64,000 nt of DNA from Limanda limanda (Eukaryota > Chordata > Actinopteri > Pleuronectiformes > Pleuronectidae): positions 11,210,386 to 11,274,385 of the forward strand of contig NC_083651.1 of NCBI RefSeq assembly GCF_963576545.1, read 5' to 3'. Of the stretch, positions 25,511 through 36,669 are shown in pieces. Made by a program: the position numbers and the translations under genes. Under the pieces are notes generated by a model. It was not told where the DNA came from, searched no databases, and saw nothing but the letters and a program-made list of their open reading frames with translations. Numbering within the stretch: the first letter of the stretch is position 1; each line of letters opens with the position of its first letter.

Positions 25511-26575
25511 ATGCGGTGAAAGGACATTTTGCTGTATAGAGAGAAAACTCATCTTGATAAATCGCTGGAAAATACAAAAACCTGTTCCAGGGATGTGGAT
25601 GCACTGGGTGACATGTTGCTTCTTTACCAGGAACACACAAACTGTAGTTTATTTTGACACTGTTCTTCTGCTGCTGCACTATTTACTTATGCGCTGTGTA
25701 AAGCTAAAAACTACAGTGACTTAGGTAATAAGCTTTTAAATAATGTTAAATACATATTTGTGAACAATTTTGAATTCTTCGCTACAAAGAAATGGGTTGG
25801 GAGCTGAGGGCCGCATGTAGCCTGGGGAAGCTGAACTGACCCAACACTTTCATTTGATCTGTTGACAGATTTAGAACACTGCTAGCTTTATATTTGTATT
25901 TATGAATATGTTGGATAATATTTGTAGGATATACTCACAAACAAATTTGAAAAACTCAACATTGAAAAAGGTTCTCTTAATTACAACAAGGCAGACGGCA
26001 TTCTTCGGATTGTCAGGAATATAAAACAGCAGGAGCACAGGTGAACCTTGAAGGCGTCAGATTCTCTTTATGAGCAGCTACACATACTGTGTACTGGGAT
26101 AAGTGTTGATTCTGCATAGAAACATCAAAAGGGCGACGTCTTCAAGTTATACAGGCTGCGTATGATTGGACTTAAGTAAATCTGTAAAAGCCAGTGCTGT
26201 ATCTGGTAAGAAGTGGAGCAGCTTCATAAAATCCCACATCACTTCTAGCTGCCACTTGATGGCTCGTATTGTGAATTATTTCCCTCACTTGGCGGAAATC
26301 TGACATAACATGACAGATGCAAAGTAAAAGTCATGTGACAAGCTGGGAGTCTGTCTGTTTCATGTCTGAGTGAGTTTCTCGTCATCCTTAAAGGGAAACT
26401 CCACTGATGATACACATTGAAGTCTGTTTACAGTTCTTTTCTCTTCTGGATGTAATCTCATTATGTGCGTTTTTCTGAATGTCTTATCTATCTTATGTGC
26501 TTTTTATCACTATTTTTACTAATTAAAGCAAACATACAAAAACATTTATCTCCAAAAATAAATAAATACAATAAA
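25511..26575. other. non-coding, presumed intron
   Basis: No exon recognised. AT-rich sequence between the D1 duplication and the D4 duplication. Confidence 0.4.
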
Positions 26576-26579
26576 TTGT

Positions 26580-27200
26580 TGTTTAAATCTGCAGCAAATC
26601 ATACACACTCAGTCCCAAAAAACATCGGGCCTGACATTTGTCATCAACATACATGAATTGTTCGCTGAAAAAAAACAAGGAAATTGTTGACAACGCCCTT
26701 AAGAGACCTCGCAATGCTAAAGAAAGTGAAAAAGAAATCCTGGATCCACCCTCTGGTCCAGATCAGGACCAAAATTAAATGGCTTTATTCCAGACCCAGA
26801 CCTCAGCCTTCTAACATGTTTTTCATAATAAAAAAACCAGAGGTCTGCAGCTTGCAGCTCATCTCTGCTTGAGGCTACATTAGCCCCTACTACAAGCCGA
26901 ACATGCAGGAATCAAAGACTTGCCATAGAGAGTTGCATTGTAGGTAATGTAGGCACAGTGCTTAGCTCAGGGAGAAAAACATGTGTCTGTTCTGCTGCAT
27001 TGATTTTGATCTTTTTCATTTAAAACCACAAGTCTCTCAACCCCATCATGACTGACGGGGAGTCGGTGGGACGTTGGAAGAGTTGGATGTAACAGCTGGA
27101 GGATGACATGCATTCAAAAGCCACTGAGTCAGAAGGTGAGAATTCCCAGAATCCCCTGAATGAAGCTCCCAGAATTCTCTGGTTCCTCTTACTCTGTGTT
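26580..27200. repeat. segmental duplication D4, copy at left
   Basis: Matches 38,150-38,935 (words TTAAATCTGCAGCAAATCAT, CCCTTAAGAGA, AGAAATCCTGGATCCACCCT, CTGACGGGGAGTCGGTGGGA, GTTGGATGTAACAGCTGGAG). The right copy has about 180 extra bases (38,641-38,822). The end of the unit is present a third time at 39,278-39,393. It includes a fish repeat of the GAAATCCTGGATC / CAGACCCAGAC type. Confidence 0.85.
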
Positions 27201-27379
27201 CGGGACTTTCAACCACCTATTTATCATTATATTGTGTGTCCTTTAAAAACTTGGAAACATTAATTGTCCATATTTTAGCACTCACTCAACTACTGCACTT
27301 AACTACTTTGTATAATGTAAAATTATGTTCGTAGTGATTCTTAATTTGTTGCATGTTACAGAAACTATTAATGATCTTG

Positions 27380-27537
27380 TTTTGACTTTTTGGTTTGACC
27401 CATGTCCCGTCTGCTAAAATGGAGGGGAAAGGATTCATGACCTGTACTGCAGCGAGCCACCAGGGGGCAATCGAGACACTTTGGCTTGACTTTTGGCGAG
27501 CTGCCATGTCGTCCATCTTTATATACAATCTATGGTC
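27380..27537 (+). repeat. dispersed fish repeat (CATCTTTATATACAATCTATGG type)
   Basis: GACCTGTACTGCAGCGAGCC, GGGGGCAATCGAGACACTTT, GGCGAGCTGCCATGTCGTCC and CATCTTTATATACAATCTAT appear in order. This is a short repeat seen throughout percomorph genomes. Its end motif TATATACAGTCTATGG also stands at the left edges of both D2 copies (28,200 and 41,488). Non-coding. Confidence 0.6.
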
Positions 27538-27875
27538 TGAACGATTAATAGACTGTAGTAGTCTGATGCATTTATGGCTTTTGGTTTCACAGGATTAACT
27601 GAAAAATAAAGAATAATTCCAGCCTTGTCCCTTAACTGCAGTAGAAGAGTAAACACTGATTTTATAACTGTCAGTGTGACGCTCACTCTCCTCATGGTTA
27701 GTATGAATGGCAGCGATTGTATCTGTGTTGATGACTGTAGCTGTCTCAACACAACAGAATTAAATTCATTTATTTCGTCCTTCGCATAAAAGCAATTGGC
27801 TGAAGTCACAGGGCACCTCACCACTACATGGACTCCGGCACTCTCATTCACTGAAATGAATCCATATCTGTTGTA

Positions 27876-28100
27876 GGGCTGCCACTAACGACTATTTTTC
27901 TATCGATTAATCGGTCGACTATTTTATCAATTAGTCGATTAATCTAAACGATTAATTTTCGTCCAAAAAAAATCAAATTGACCATTTCAGTTAATTTTCA
28001 ACAAACTGTATGTCATTGTATAATGCAGCACAAAACAAAATGTAAACAAAGGCTCAAATATTAAAGTGCAAAACTGTAATCAAAATAAAAAAGTTAGGTC
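27876..28100. mobile_element. hAT-like MITE end (TAGGGCTGCCACTAACGA...)
   Basis: TAGGGCTGCCACTAACGACT followed by TCGATTAATCGGTCGACTAT is the characteristic terminus of a widespread fish non-autonomous DNA transposon. The opposite end is not clear. The bases immediately before it (27,762-27,873) are duplicated at 30,073-30,187, so the insertion interrupted or borders a small local duplication. Confidence 0.5.
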
Positions 28101-28197
28101 TGCATATTAAACAAAGTGCAACATGTTTAAAGTATAAGAAACAGTGGTGTCCGGCTCAAAATCTGACTCAAACGTCAGTTAGCGTGTGTGTTGTAAT

Positions 28198-29455
28198 CTA
28201 TATATACAGTCTATGGTTGTAATGTAAGAATGTCAGCATGTCCACATGTTCTGGTCTCAGGCTAAAAAACAGCATTTATCTCAAATTTTAGATCAGAAAA
28301 CCTTTAAATTATCAAATTCTACACAGACTTCGTGTATTTGTTACAGCAGTAGCTCTTTTGGTTCAGGAAGCCGGATCAAGGTAATAACCACCGTTCAGTT
28401 GTGTTTCAGTGGCTGCAGAGGGCGCTGTTGCTCAGTAAAAGTTACATAATGTTGCTTTAATAAGTGATACACTCACCTGGCTGATTGTCGCATTCTCCAG
28501 CACAGGAGGTATAAACCGTTCGAGTGGACCCCACTTCTTTCGCTCTCTTCTGGGATAAATTGTGTCAGACGGGTTCTCCTGGGGAGCAGCACTTGGTTCT
28601 ACAGGAGGTGGAACCGCCTCCTTTCCCTCCTCCCCTGGACTTTGGGCTTTTAAGTTCTGGTTAAGTCGGTGCAGTATCTGCTTTTTCTCAGTCTGTTAAA
28701 TGAAAAGGATTAAGTAGCATTATCTTTCTGAAAATGGAATCAGAAATCTAAGCCCACGACATTCAAGCAACACTATGGAACTCATTGTTGGTATTAAAAT
28801 CTCAAAGATCAAATGGCAGAAGGGTGAAGTCAGAGGTGAGTGTGGCAGCAGGGCTCTTGTTATTTTCTTTATACTGGTTTCCAGGTAGTTGTAGCATTGA
28901 TATACCGCTCACTAACTAATAACTACATCTTCGATCTTGTAATCACCAGTAAAACAACAGAGCAAACAAATCACAGGCTGAGACAGTCATGAAACGGGGA
29001 CCGCTTATGACAAGTTCAGAGTACAGGACTGTTGTCGCATCACTATGCAGATCACAAAACATTACTTGCTATCTTGTGTTCAGGACTCTTGCGGTCGTTG
29101 TGAGTTCATACTATTCCACTGCAGTCTTTCCCCTAAATGCAGGTGGTGCGCCTATCAGAATTATGACTACCATTGCGGAGCCAACTTCTCTGTTCATAAC
29201 AATGGTCTTAAGAACAAGCACAGAGTACGCCTGTCGCGATAATTACTATATCAATTTATCGTACGATATATAAACATGAACTTGATAAATTTGCTGACCT
29301 CGATAAGGTGCGCATTGTGTTTCAATGCCTGTTTATTTACATAAGAATGTCACCAACATTTAGGGAATTGTGCCGCTTATCTTGCATCTGATAGCGAGAG
29401 CAAAACACACAGTGAAGCAAACTGAGATGAAGTGAAAACATTTTAGTTTAAAGCG
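28198..29455. repeat. segmental duplication D2 (part 1), copy A
   Basis: Matches 41,484-42,740 in the same orientation with only a few percent difference. It holds the 216-nt gene X exon and surrounding introns. The left edge coincides with the TATATACAGTCTATGG motif. Confidence 0.93.
28477..28692 (-). CDS. gene X exon 5 (copy A), unrecognised protein
   Basis: 216 nt, 72 codons, phase 0 on both sides, acceptor AACAG|ACTGAG and donor AGCCAG|GTGAGT. The protein starts TEKKQILHRLNQNLKAQ, passes a P/E-rich linker (VPPPVEPSAAPQENPSD) and ends PRRERKKWGPLERFIPPV-LENATISQ. The open frame is preserved in the duplicate at 41,770-41,985 (in-frame substitutions, no indel), which argues for coding. Spliced to 25,456 it reads ..[16 protein letters not shown] do not recognise the family. 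The KKW-x-PL motif before a coiled coil is reminiscent of CENP-Q, which is weak evidence only. Confidence 0.75.
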
Positions 29456-30072
29456 GATAAGAGAGGAGAGCGTAGGTATGGTTGACATGGGAAGCAAACC
29501 AAGATGGCCTCATGCTGGGGACAGCAAAGGGCGCTCACGAAAAAAAAGAGGAACGTTATCATTTGCGCGATCAGTTTTCTATCGCTTATTTTCATGTCAT
29601 GCCACGTTAATGATGTCATGGTACAGTGTGTGTCAGTTAACCTAGTCAGATTGGACATCCTGTTTCCAGTTTGTAAGCATCGAGTAGAGAAGCTAAGGTC
29701 TAACACACTTAAAAGGGAGCTGGGGAGGGTTGAGAAAGTGGGAGATGGGGAATCTATCAAAAAGCGCATTTCTATCTTTGTACAATACTGATGCAATTAG
29801 TCAAATCAGTCACAAGAAGAGTCAGACTGATCCTCCTGCTTGATGTGTCACTGAGAGCAGGATGACACAAAAGCGCAGGAGGATCAGTTAGGGGTTAGAG
29901 GTTACACTCTTCATGGACGTCACATCCCAGTTGTATAGAAATGGCAATCCATGGTAATTATTCTCAACTTTGCCAGTGTTAAAACATAACTCAGAAAATA
30001 TAACTAAATATTTAATAATTACTAACTTAAATGTTTTACTTTGTGTGGCTCATACTCAAACTGAACCAATAC

Positions 30073-30187
30073 TACTAAATTCATTTATTTCGTCCTTCGC
30101 ATGAAAGCAATTGACTGAAGTCACAGGGCACCTCACCACTACATGGACTCCGACACTCTCATTCACTGAAATGAATCCATATCTGTT
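30073..30187. repeat. local duplication of 27,762-27,873
   Basis: TTCATTTATTTCGTCCTTCG and CACCACTACATGGACTCCG and following bases are shared, in the same orientation, with a handful of substitutions. Non-coding in both places. Confidence 0.85.
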
Positions 30188-30339
30188 GACTCTCTTGAAA
30201 GTCGTTTATGAAGAATTCACACACAGCCACTGCAAATCCAACACCGACTTGGCTCCAATCTGGGGCGTTTGTCTGGATTTTCTTTTCACTTTCTTTAACA
30301 CTACGAGATAAGTCGTTCTTCAACATTTTCCTTGATTTC

Positions 30340-30500
30340 TCAGAGAATCCTTCATGGATATTGATGAAAAAAATCTTGAACAATTGGGAATGAATGCGTG
30401 CAATTTGGTGCAGATCAAAATAAAAATCTGGATCTATTGAATTTAAATGTGGTTTCAAAAGGATAGTGTTGGACCCTGGCAGAGGTATGCGGTCTCTGAG
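30340..30500. repeat. degenerate fish repeat (GATATTGATGAAAAAAATC type)
   Basis: Word order (ATGGATATTGATGAAAA, TTTGGTGCAGATC, AAAAATCTGGATCTATTGAA, CCTGGCAGAGGTATGCG) matches a dispersed fish repeat. Other degenerate copies lie at about 39,398-39,520, 40,620-40,815, 52,510-52,805 and 56,455-56,715. Non-coding. Confidence 0.5.
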
Positions 30501-30617
30501 TGCAATTCTTTCTCTTAATGAAAAAAAATCTGAAATATTTCGAAAATAAATAAAGTAAAATAAATATAAAATAGTATATTATAAAAAATAAAAGTTTTAA
30601 GTTCCTGACAGACTCAC

Positions 30618-30695
30618 CTTGAAAGCCTCCATCTTCTCTCTGCTGAGCTCTGGCGCCTCACTGGATTCCTCGCTGTATGAACCATCACTGTCATA
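30618..30695 (-). CDS. gene X exon 4 (copy A only), acidic segment
   Basis: 78 nt, 26 codons, phase 0 at both ends, acceptor TTTCAG|TATGAC and donor TTCAAG|GTGAGT. The residues YDSDGSYSEESSEAP then ELSREKMEAFK form an acidic, serine-rich patch (likely CK2-type sites) running into a charged helix. No counterpart exists in the second gene X copy, where a deletion removed this interval (junction at 42,740). In-phase skipping would leave the frame intact. Confidence 0.7.
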
Positions 30696-30777
30696 CTGAA
30701 ACTAACAACAACAACCACCATAAGCCACAATGTCACAATGTCAGAGAAAAACAGTAAACACTTTTGTGGAAGGTATT

Positions 30778-30822
30778 CTGTCAGAAGGGTTCTCCTGGGG
30801 AGCAGCACTTGGTTCTGCAGCA
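30778..30822 (-). pseudogene. fragment copy of gene X exon 5
   Basis: About 45 bases reproduce the middle of the 216-nt exon (EPSAAPQENPSD readable on the minus strand). It lies 83 bases upstream of exon 4 in transcript direction and has no splice sites of its own. Confidence 0.75.
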
Positions 30823-30876
30823 CAGGAAATATTGCTTTTAGTGGAGTTATCTGACAAACTCAAAATTAGAAATGTA

Positions 30877-32133
30877 CAGTTAGGTCCATAAATATTTGGA
30901 CATTGACACAATTTTGGCTCTGTACACCACCACAATGGATGTTGAATGAAGCAATCAAGATGTGCTTTAAGTGCAGACTTTCAGCTTTAATTTTAGGGTA
31001 TTTACATCCAAATAAGGTGAACGGTGTAAGAATTACAACACATTTTATACGTGGCACCCCCTTTTTAAGGGACCAAAAGTAATTGGAAAATTGGCTGCTC
31101 AGGTGTTCCATGGCCAGGTGTGTGTAATTTACTCGTTATTTCATTGACAGGGAGCAGATAAAAGGTCTAGAGTTTATTTCAAGTGTGGTATTTGTGTTTG
31201 GAATCTGTTACTGTCAACTCTCTGGTGAGCCTCAAAAAAGGAAGACCAGATTAGAGTTTGCTAAAAAACATCTAAAAGAGCCTGTACAGTTCTGGAACAA
31301 CATCCTATGGACAGATGAGACAAAGATCAACTTGTAACAGAATGAAGAGAAGAGTATGGAGAAGGGAAGGAACTGCTCATGATCCAAAGCATACCACCTC
31401 ATCAGTGAAGCATGGTGGAGGTAGAGTTATGGCGTTGGCATGTATGGCTGCCAATGGACCTGGTTCCCTTGTATTTATTAATGATGTGACTGCTGACAAA
31501 AGCAGTAGGATGAATTCTGAAGTGTTTCGGGCAATATTATCTGCTCATATTCAGCCAAATGCTTCAGAACTCATTAGACGGCGCTTCACAGTGCAGATGG
31601 ACAATGACCCGAAGCATACTGCGAAAGCAATCAAAGAGTTTTTTAAGGCAAAGAAGTGGAATGTTATGCAATGGCCAAGTCAATCACCTGACCTGAATCC
31701 AATTGAGCATGCATTTCACTTGCTGAAGACTAAACTGAAGGGAAAATGCCCCAAGAACAAGCAGGAACTGAAGACAGTTGCAGTAGAGGCCTGGCAGAGC
31801 ATCACCATGGACGGAACCCAGCGTCTGGGGATGTCTATGGTTTCCAGACTTCAGGCAGGATTTGCAACCAAGTATTAAAAGTGACAATTACATTTATGAT
31901 TATGTTAGTTTGTCCAAATTACTTTTGGTACCTTAAAAAGGGGGTGCCACATATAAAATGTGTTGTAATTCCTACACCGGTCACCTGATTTGGCTGTAAA
32001 TATCCTCAAATTAAAGCTGGAAGCCTGCACTTAAAGCACATCTTGATTGTTTCAATTCAAATCCATTGTGGCGGTGTACAGAGCCAAAATGATGAAAATT
32101 GTGTCAATGTCCAAATATGTATGGACCTTACTG
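30877..32133 (+). mobile_element. complete but defective Tc1/mariner element
   Basis: The ends CAGTTAGGTCCATAAATATT (30,877) and, on the other strand, CAGTAAGGTCCATACATATT (32,133) are flanked by TA at 30,875-30,876 and 32,134-32,135. The inverted repeats are about 210 bp long and imperfect (the left copy lacks a CATCAT unit). Long repeats with internal direct-repeat words are usual for fish Tc1 elements. Length 1,257 bp. It lies in the intron between gene X exons 3 and 4 of copy A. Confidence 0.95.
31315..31878 (+). pseudogene. Tc1-type transposase, C-terminal part, broken
   Basis: The frame contains TTSSVKHGGGRVMALACM, the second catalytic Asp in VQMDNDPKHTAKA and the Glu motif WPSQSPDLNPIEHAF of the DD(34)E class. 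It ends at 31,878 before the right inverted repeat. The first catalytic Asp (WTDETKI, 31,288-31,325 region) is in a different frame. The N-terminal DNA-binding helix-turn-helix region is largely missing, with stops upstream. The element can at most be moved in trans. Confidence 0.9.
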
Positions 32134-32135
32134 TA

Positions 32136-32900
32136 TATACCCAGGCCAAGCAATACATACATACAAGAAACACATGATAGAGGGACTGAAGGACTTTGTA
32201 AATGTATACTCACACATCCAATATTGTGCAGGGCTTGTTTCATGCTCATGACTGGGATGGAGGAGTACATGTATGGAGCAGTACAGGCATTTGCTTGGGC
32301 CTGTCAGGTACATATAAACATACAAAATTATGTATACTGAAGCTATGACGAAATCTGTTTTAATAATCAATACAAGAGTTGTCCAATCCAATCTTATTTC
32401 CTCCAGTTAAAAATTCCTTCCAACCAGCTGCCATTTGATCTTTGAGATTTTAAGCGGTTCTATTTAATTCTTCCTAGCCACCAATTGTGGTGCTTTTGCA
32501 CTGGATATCTCCATCTTGGATACGTGCAGGCCGAGTAGTAATACCAACAATGTCACCTGTGACTAGGATGACCTGTGTATAACCCTCACGTCATCACACA
32601 ATCTGCTCTCTGCAATCTTCTCGCAACGGGACAAATGGTTGCAGGTCAGATAAAGCTAGTCGCTTGTTGCTTCTTAACCTGAAGGTTTGTTTTGCGATTC
32701 GTCGCCCTACAGAGGCTTTTTCTCGAACTTTGAATCAGTGGTGGTTGAACGGTCAGCGTTCACCGGGCTACAAACAGGTTAGTGATTTTGGCTGCCATTG
32801 ATTAACCTTTTAGCCACTGTTGTGGCTGCCCATGTCATCATTAGGTCACAGGTGACTTTGTTGGTTTATACGATTGATCTGTAAAAGATCACTGTTTCAT
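32136..32900. other. non-coding intron sequence
   Basis: No exon recognised between the Tc1 element and the following MITE. Confidence 0.4.
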
Positions 32901-32901
32901 A

Positions 32902-33519
32902 GACCCCGTTCAGAGCTGGGATTAACATGCTTCCTGAGTGATCCAATCCCAAGTGGTCAGGACTAAGTACAGGTTTGAAAAAACCCTTATATATCCTGAA
33001 TGCTTCCTGAGAGCTGATTACTCACACCACATTTTTTTCACTGTGTGAACGCCAAGGTGCTCTGGGCCACACATTAAGGATCGCCTACTCAGCTGTCGCC
33101 TCTAACCTGCTACAGTTTCAAGGAATCATACATACTAGTGTGCTAGTCAGAGCGCATACATAGATTTGGTTGTAGCTCCAATATCAACACTGACCGAAAA
33201 ATTATGATTGATGCTTTTTCCCGCAAAAGTTAAAATCTTTCCAGATGGCATAGCTGCCGTATTTCTGCCCATTCAGACCCTCCCGCTGAGTCTCTTTCTC
33301 TCTCTCCGTCTCTCTCTCTCTCTCAACTCCCTCTCTCTCAAAGCCACACCAACATTGTCATTGGACACATCTGTTAACTCAGACTGGGTTAAAACAACAT
33401 AATTAAGACAAACACAAATGATACAAGTGTTTACGGTATGAACAGACAAACTTAGAGTTGACCACTTGTGATGGGACCTCTCACGATGGATGTTAATTCC
33501 AAGTCTGAAAAGGGCCTTA
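32902..33519. mobile_element. 618-bp MITE with about 55-bp imperfect inverted ends
   Basis: Left GACCCCGTTCAGAGCTGGGA, TTAACATGC, CCAAGTGGTCAG. The right end on the opposite strand reads GGCCCTTTTCAGACTTGGAA, TTAACATCC, CACAAGTGGTCAA. The two ends are clearly the same motif facing each other. The interior contains a CT tract (33,290-33,340). In the sister duplicate only the right end remains (42,742-42,800). Family unassigned. Confidence 0.75.
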
Positions 33520-34097
33520 GTACATTGACCCTTGCAAAAGCTTATCACTGTGGTGACTCGATTTACTACATAAAAGAACAAATTCTTTAAAAATATAGGA
33601 CGAGATATTGAATATGCCTTGTACGCTTGAAGGTCTTCTGCACAATGTAGATTATTACCTACTAGCAGATGTCAGCAGGTGTTAGATGCCACCAGCGGAT
33701 GTTAGGGACATAACTTCACAGTTGTGCACAACTAGCATCATCAAGTGTTTTGGCCTTGTAATCTATGATACAGGCCAAACTTGAAGGTACGCTGAGGCAA
33801 AAGGTAAATCTGACTGGCTACTGGCTTGTATGGCAGTACTATTTAAACCATGTGGCCCGTTCAGTAGATCAGACATCATTTCTTCCTTGCCTTTTTTAAT
33901 TAAACACTTTCCCTTTTTTGAACAAGATGGAGATAAGATGACACAGATAACAGAGACAACTGAAAGTGGGAAAAGCGCAATGAGAGAGGGAAAACAAAAA
34001 ATAGGAAGACACACATTTTAATGTGTGTGTAAATGAGAAAAGAAAAAGGAGGGGAATCCAACAGTAAATACAAGTTACGTGGGGCTCTCAGCTGTAC

Positions 34098-34157
34098 CTC
34101 TGGTTTTTGGCTCTCTTCTTTGTCCTCTCTTCCTTTGGAGGGTGATGGGAGAGCGGC
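34098..34157 (-). CDS. gene X exon 3 (copy A)
   Basis: 60 nt, 20 codons, phase 0 at both ends, acceptor TTGCTCAG|GCCGCT and donor CCAGAG|GTACAG. The peptide AALPSPSKGREDKEESQKPE is charged and proline-rich and is expected to be disordered. Copy B differs at the last codon (E to K). Confidence 0.7.
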
Positions 34158-34374
34158 CTGAGCAACATATGACACCGGGGTTCAGAGGTTGCTGACACAA
34201 TAAGACGTTAAGACAGACACTCACACACTCAGATGGGAGAGGCCTCCAACATGCCAGACTAAGAGCTCAATGTCAAACACAGCTTTTTTAAACAGAGCAA
34301 AAAAACAAAAAACAAAACAAGAGTGAAGCTCAAAAATCCGAGTAACTTGTCATCAACTTCTACAGCCTACTGAC

Positions 34375-34508
34375 CGGTTTCTGCTCAGCAGCTTGTTTGC
34401 TCCTCGGTGGCTTTTTGGCCGCATCTACCGACTTCTTCCCAGGTAAATACATTGATAATTTTCCGGGTGTTTCTGTGTTCTTCTTGCATGGAGTCTGTGA
34501 CCGCTTGG
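34375..34508 (-). CDS. gene X exon 2 (copy A), basic N-terminal region
   Basis: 134 nt, entering in phase 1 (two bases complete a codon) and leaving in phase 0, acceptor ATGAGCAG|CCAAGC and donor AAACCG|GTCAGT. Residues KRSQTPCKKNTETPGKLSM then YLPGKKSVDAAKKPPRSKQ form a lysine-rich stretch of nuclear-localisation type with two TP motifs (possible CDK sites). The entry phase is exactly what the candidate first exon at 45,303 (ATG G|GTAAGT) supplies, giving MAKRSQTP. Copy B has F for C at TPCKK. Confidence 0.7.
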
Positions 34509-35092
34509 CTGCTCATACAAGTGAAAAAAACAGCAGAGAGACTGTAGGCAGGGTATATGCAGCAATCCTGAGATTAAATTCAACAGAATTCAGAAAGGCC
34601 AGGAGGGAATAAATTGAGTTACTAAACCAAAAGGCATAATTTATTTAAAACAATAACATGCTCACTCACTCACTCACACATGCAAACAACAGTGTTTCCC
34701 ACAGGATTTGTAGAAATCATGGTGGATGGACCCTGGACCCTCTTGGAAGAGGATATAGTACATTTTAAAGTAAAGATGCATCAATCTGGTCCACTTTGAG
34801 AGACAAATTAAGAGGCTAGATTGAAATTAATATGGCTGTCAGAATCTACTTGTGGTGTGAGAAACACTGGACAGACACACTGAGCATTAAATGGTTCAGT
34901 CAACTCTGCAATAGGCACTTTTATAAGACTTTAAATAATAAAACTATTTTGCAGCATAAATAACACAAATCAGATCAACATTGTCACTTATATAATGCTA
35001 CAACTTTCTCAAAAAGAGCCACCATGTGGTGTATGTCAGTTAAGTGTTTAACTGAAAAACACAGGAAGACTAGTCTGGTATCTCACCTGAAG

Positions 35093-35094
35093 GA

Positions 35095-35127
<33 letters not shown>
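35093..35127. repeat. (ATT)n tract at a transposon edge
   Basis: About 11 ATT units directly abut the AGGGCCCGAGCAC end of the next element. The same arrangement occurs at 45,649-45,685. Confidence 0.9.
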
Positions 35128-35128
<1 letters not shown>

Positions 35129-35708
35129 GGGCCCGAGCACTGACATCAAAGGTCAGGTGAGTCCCTATTGATATTGCCACGGCTTTCATCGAATCAACTT
35201 CAAATTGAGATGAGTGTCATCACAACAAGATGGAGATAAAAACTGACTGAGGGATTTTTTTTTCGTCACACGGTGTGACCGCGGCGTGGCGTCAAAGTTT
35301 GATTACACGATGTTCTGTAACGCGGACATACATGGACCATGAATCCTTTGATGCTGAGCCGTAAATAAACTCCACTCCTGCAGTGACAGTGGTCAAAGAT
35401 CAAAGAATATTTATGTCTTGCAAAGGTCATGTCTCTCTCCCTCTCAGAATTGGGACATTTCCTCAAACCGTGCAAACATTGAGGTACGGTGAAGGTTCAT
35501 CCTTCGCCAAAGGAGAGGAGATGTTGTCATAACTCCACTGTGCATTGTCCTATCACCACCAAACTTCTGTCTCATGATCAGAGTCCAGCTCTGAACAGCT
35601 CTATGTGTCAATATTTCCTCAGTCATTATTTAATTCTTTCAGGCAAAACGACTTCAACGCTTCAAAATGCATGTGCTCGGGCCCGCCCAGTGCTGCTTTG
35701 CAGCCCTA
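35128..35708. mobile_element. GGGCCCGAGCAC repeat family, copy 1
   Basis: Starts AGGGCCCGAGCACTGACATC and ends GTGCTCGGGCCCGCCCAGTG then CTGCTTTGCAGCCCTA, so the outer words are inverted copies (GGGCCCGAGCAC / GTGCTCGGGCCC). The interior shares ATGGACCATGAATCCTTTGA, CGTGGCGTCAAAGTTTGATT and TCTCATGATCAGAGTCCAGC with four more copies in the window. No transposase. A non-autonomous element of a family common in percomorph fish; class not assigned. Confidence 0.75.
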
Positions 35709-36303
35709 CAAATTTTAGAAATTGTATTTCTGGTTTCAGTTGATCTTTGTATCTATCTATCTGTCTTTCAAGTTGTACTTGATAACCTTGGTAGAGATGT
35801 ACTTTAAATTACTTGTCAGTTAACTGAATTCATATTAACACTGAAGACATGAGAATAAAACATGGTTAAAAAGTAGTAGGTCAGTAGCTGTTTGTTGTGT
35901 ACAGCTTTGTTTGTCATTTGTCTAGTATATGCATTGATGCTTTTACACCATATAGAAGTTAATAACACATAAAAACTTACTTTGAAGTTGAAGGAGTAAA
36001 AATAAGTATATGTAAAATGTTTTTATGGATGTTAGTGTATTTAACTAAGAGTTTGGCATTAAAGGCAGCCGCCTATAAACAGAGTGGGAACAAAGGAAGC
36101 CGCCTTTAAACAGTGTGGCAACAAAGGAAGCCGCCTTTAAACAGTATGGCAACAAAGGAAGCTGCCTTTAAACAGTATGGCAAAATCAATACACAGGTGT
36201 ATCATGACCAGACAAACAAAAAAGGTATTTGGTGCAATGAGAAAAAAACAACAGGAAGCCTGCTATTTTGCATTTAGTGGCCATTTTGGCCATATTCCAC
36301 ATT
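35549..36303. repeat. segmental duplication D3, copy at left
   Basis: Matches 48,575-49,408. It starts inside the GGGCCC element, crosses its end and continues through unique DNA, a 31-bp minisatellite and the start of another GGGCCC-family copy. The right copy has about 110 extra bases (48,844-48,950). Confidence 0.9.
36061..36183. repeat. 31-bp minisatellite, four units
   Basis: The unit CAAAGGAAGCCGCCTTTAAA plus CAGTATGGCAA is repeated four times with few changes. The duplicate at 49,198-49,287 has three units. Confidence 0.9.
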
Positions 36304-36667
36304 TTTTCTTTGAGATACTTGTCCCAGGGCTTTCATCAGATCAACTTCAAATTGAGATGAGTGTCATCACAACAAGATGGAGATAAAAACTGACTGACAG
36401 ATTTTTTTTTAATCACACGGTGTGACCGTGGCGTGACATCAAAGTTTGATTACACGCCATTAAAACACGATGTTCTGTAATGCGGAGATACATGGACCAT
36501 GAATCCTTTGATTTCAGTCTTCCTAGATCAAAGGAAACTTTCTGTCTTGCAAAGGTCACGTCTCTTTCTCTCTCAGAACTGGTTATTTTTGTTTTTTCAG
36601 ACAAAAAGCATGCAACGCTTCAAAATGGATGTGCTCGGGCCCACCCAGTGCTGCTTTGCAGCCATAA
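36184..36667. mobile_element. GGGCCCGAGCAC repeat family, copy 2 (partial)
   Basis: Shares ATCAATACACAGGTGTATCA, CAGGGCTTTCATCAGATCAA, ATGGACCATGAATCCTTTGA and GTGCTCGGGCCCACCCAGTG with other copies. Ends in GCTGCTTTGCAGCCATAA. Internal parts are shorter than in copy 1. Confidence 0.7.
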
Positions 36668-36669
36668 AA

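Larger units (their letters stand above)
33454..35094. repeat. segmental duplication D2 (part 2), copy A
   Basis: Matches 42,741-44,372 in the same orientation, nearly identical through gene X exons 2 and 3 and introns. Homology ends at 35,094, exactly where an ATT tract and a GGGCCCGAGCAC element were inserted. In the other copy the sequence runs on as GGAAATTACAATCTGCGC. Confidence 0.95.

Noticed and set aside
28989..29273. 94-codon frame duplicated at 42,278-42,562
   Set aside because: Preserved only because the whole D2 block is duplicated and nearly identical; no homology, and the overlapping frame is equally preserved.
36413..36604. Similar short peptides repeated at 35,266-35,475, 36,413-36,604 and 48,434-48,655
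   Set aside because: All come from the interior of the GGGCCC repeat family; indels between copies break the frame, so they are not a protein family.
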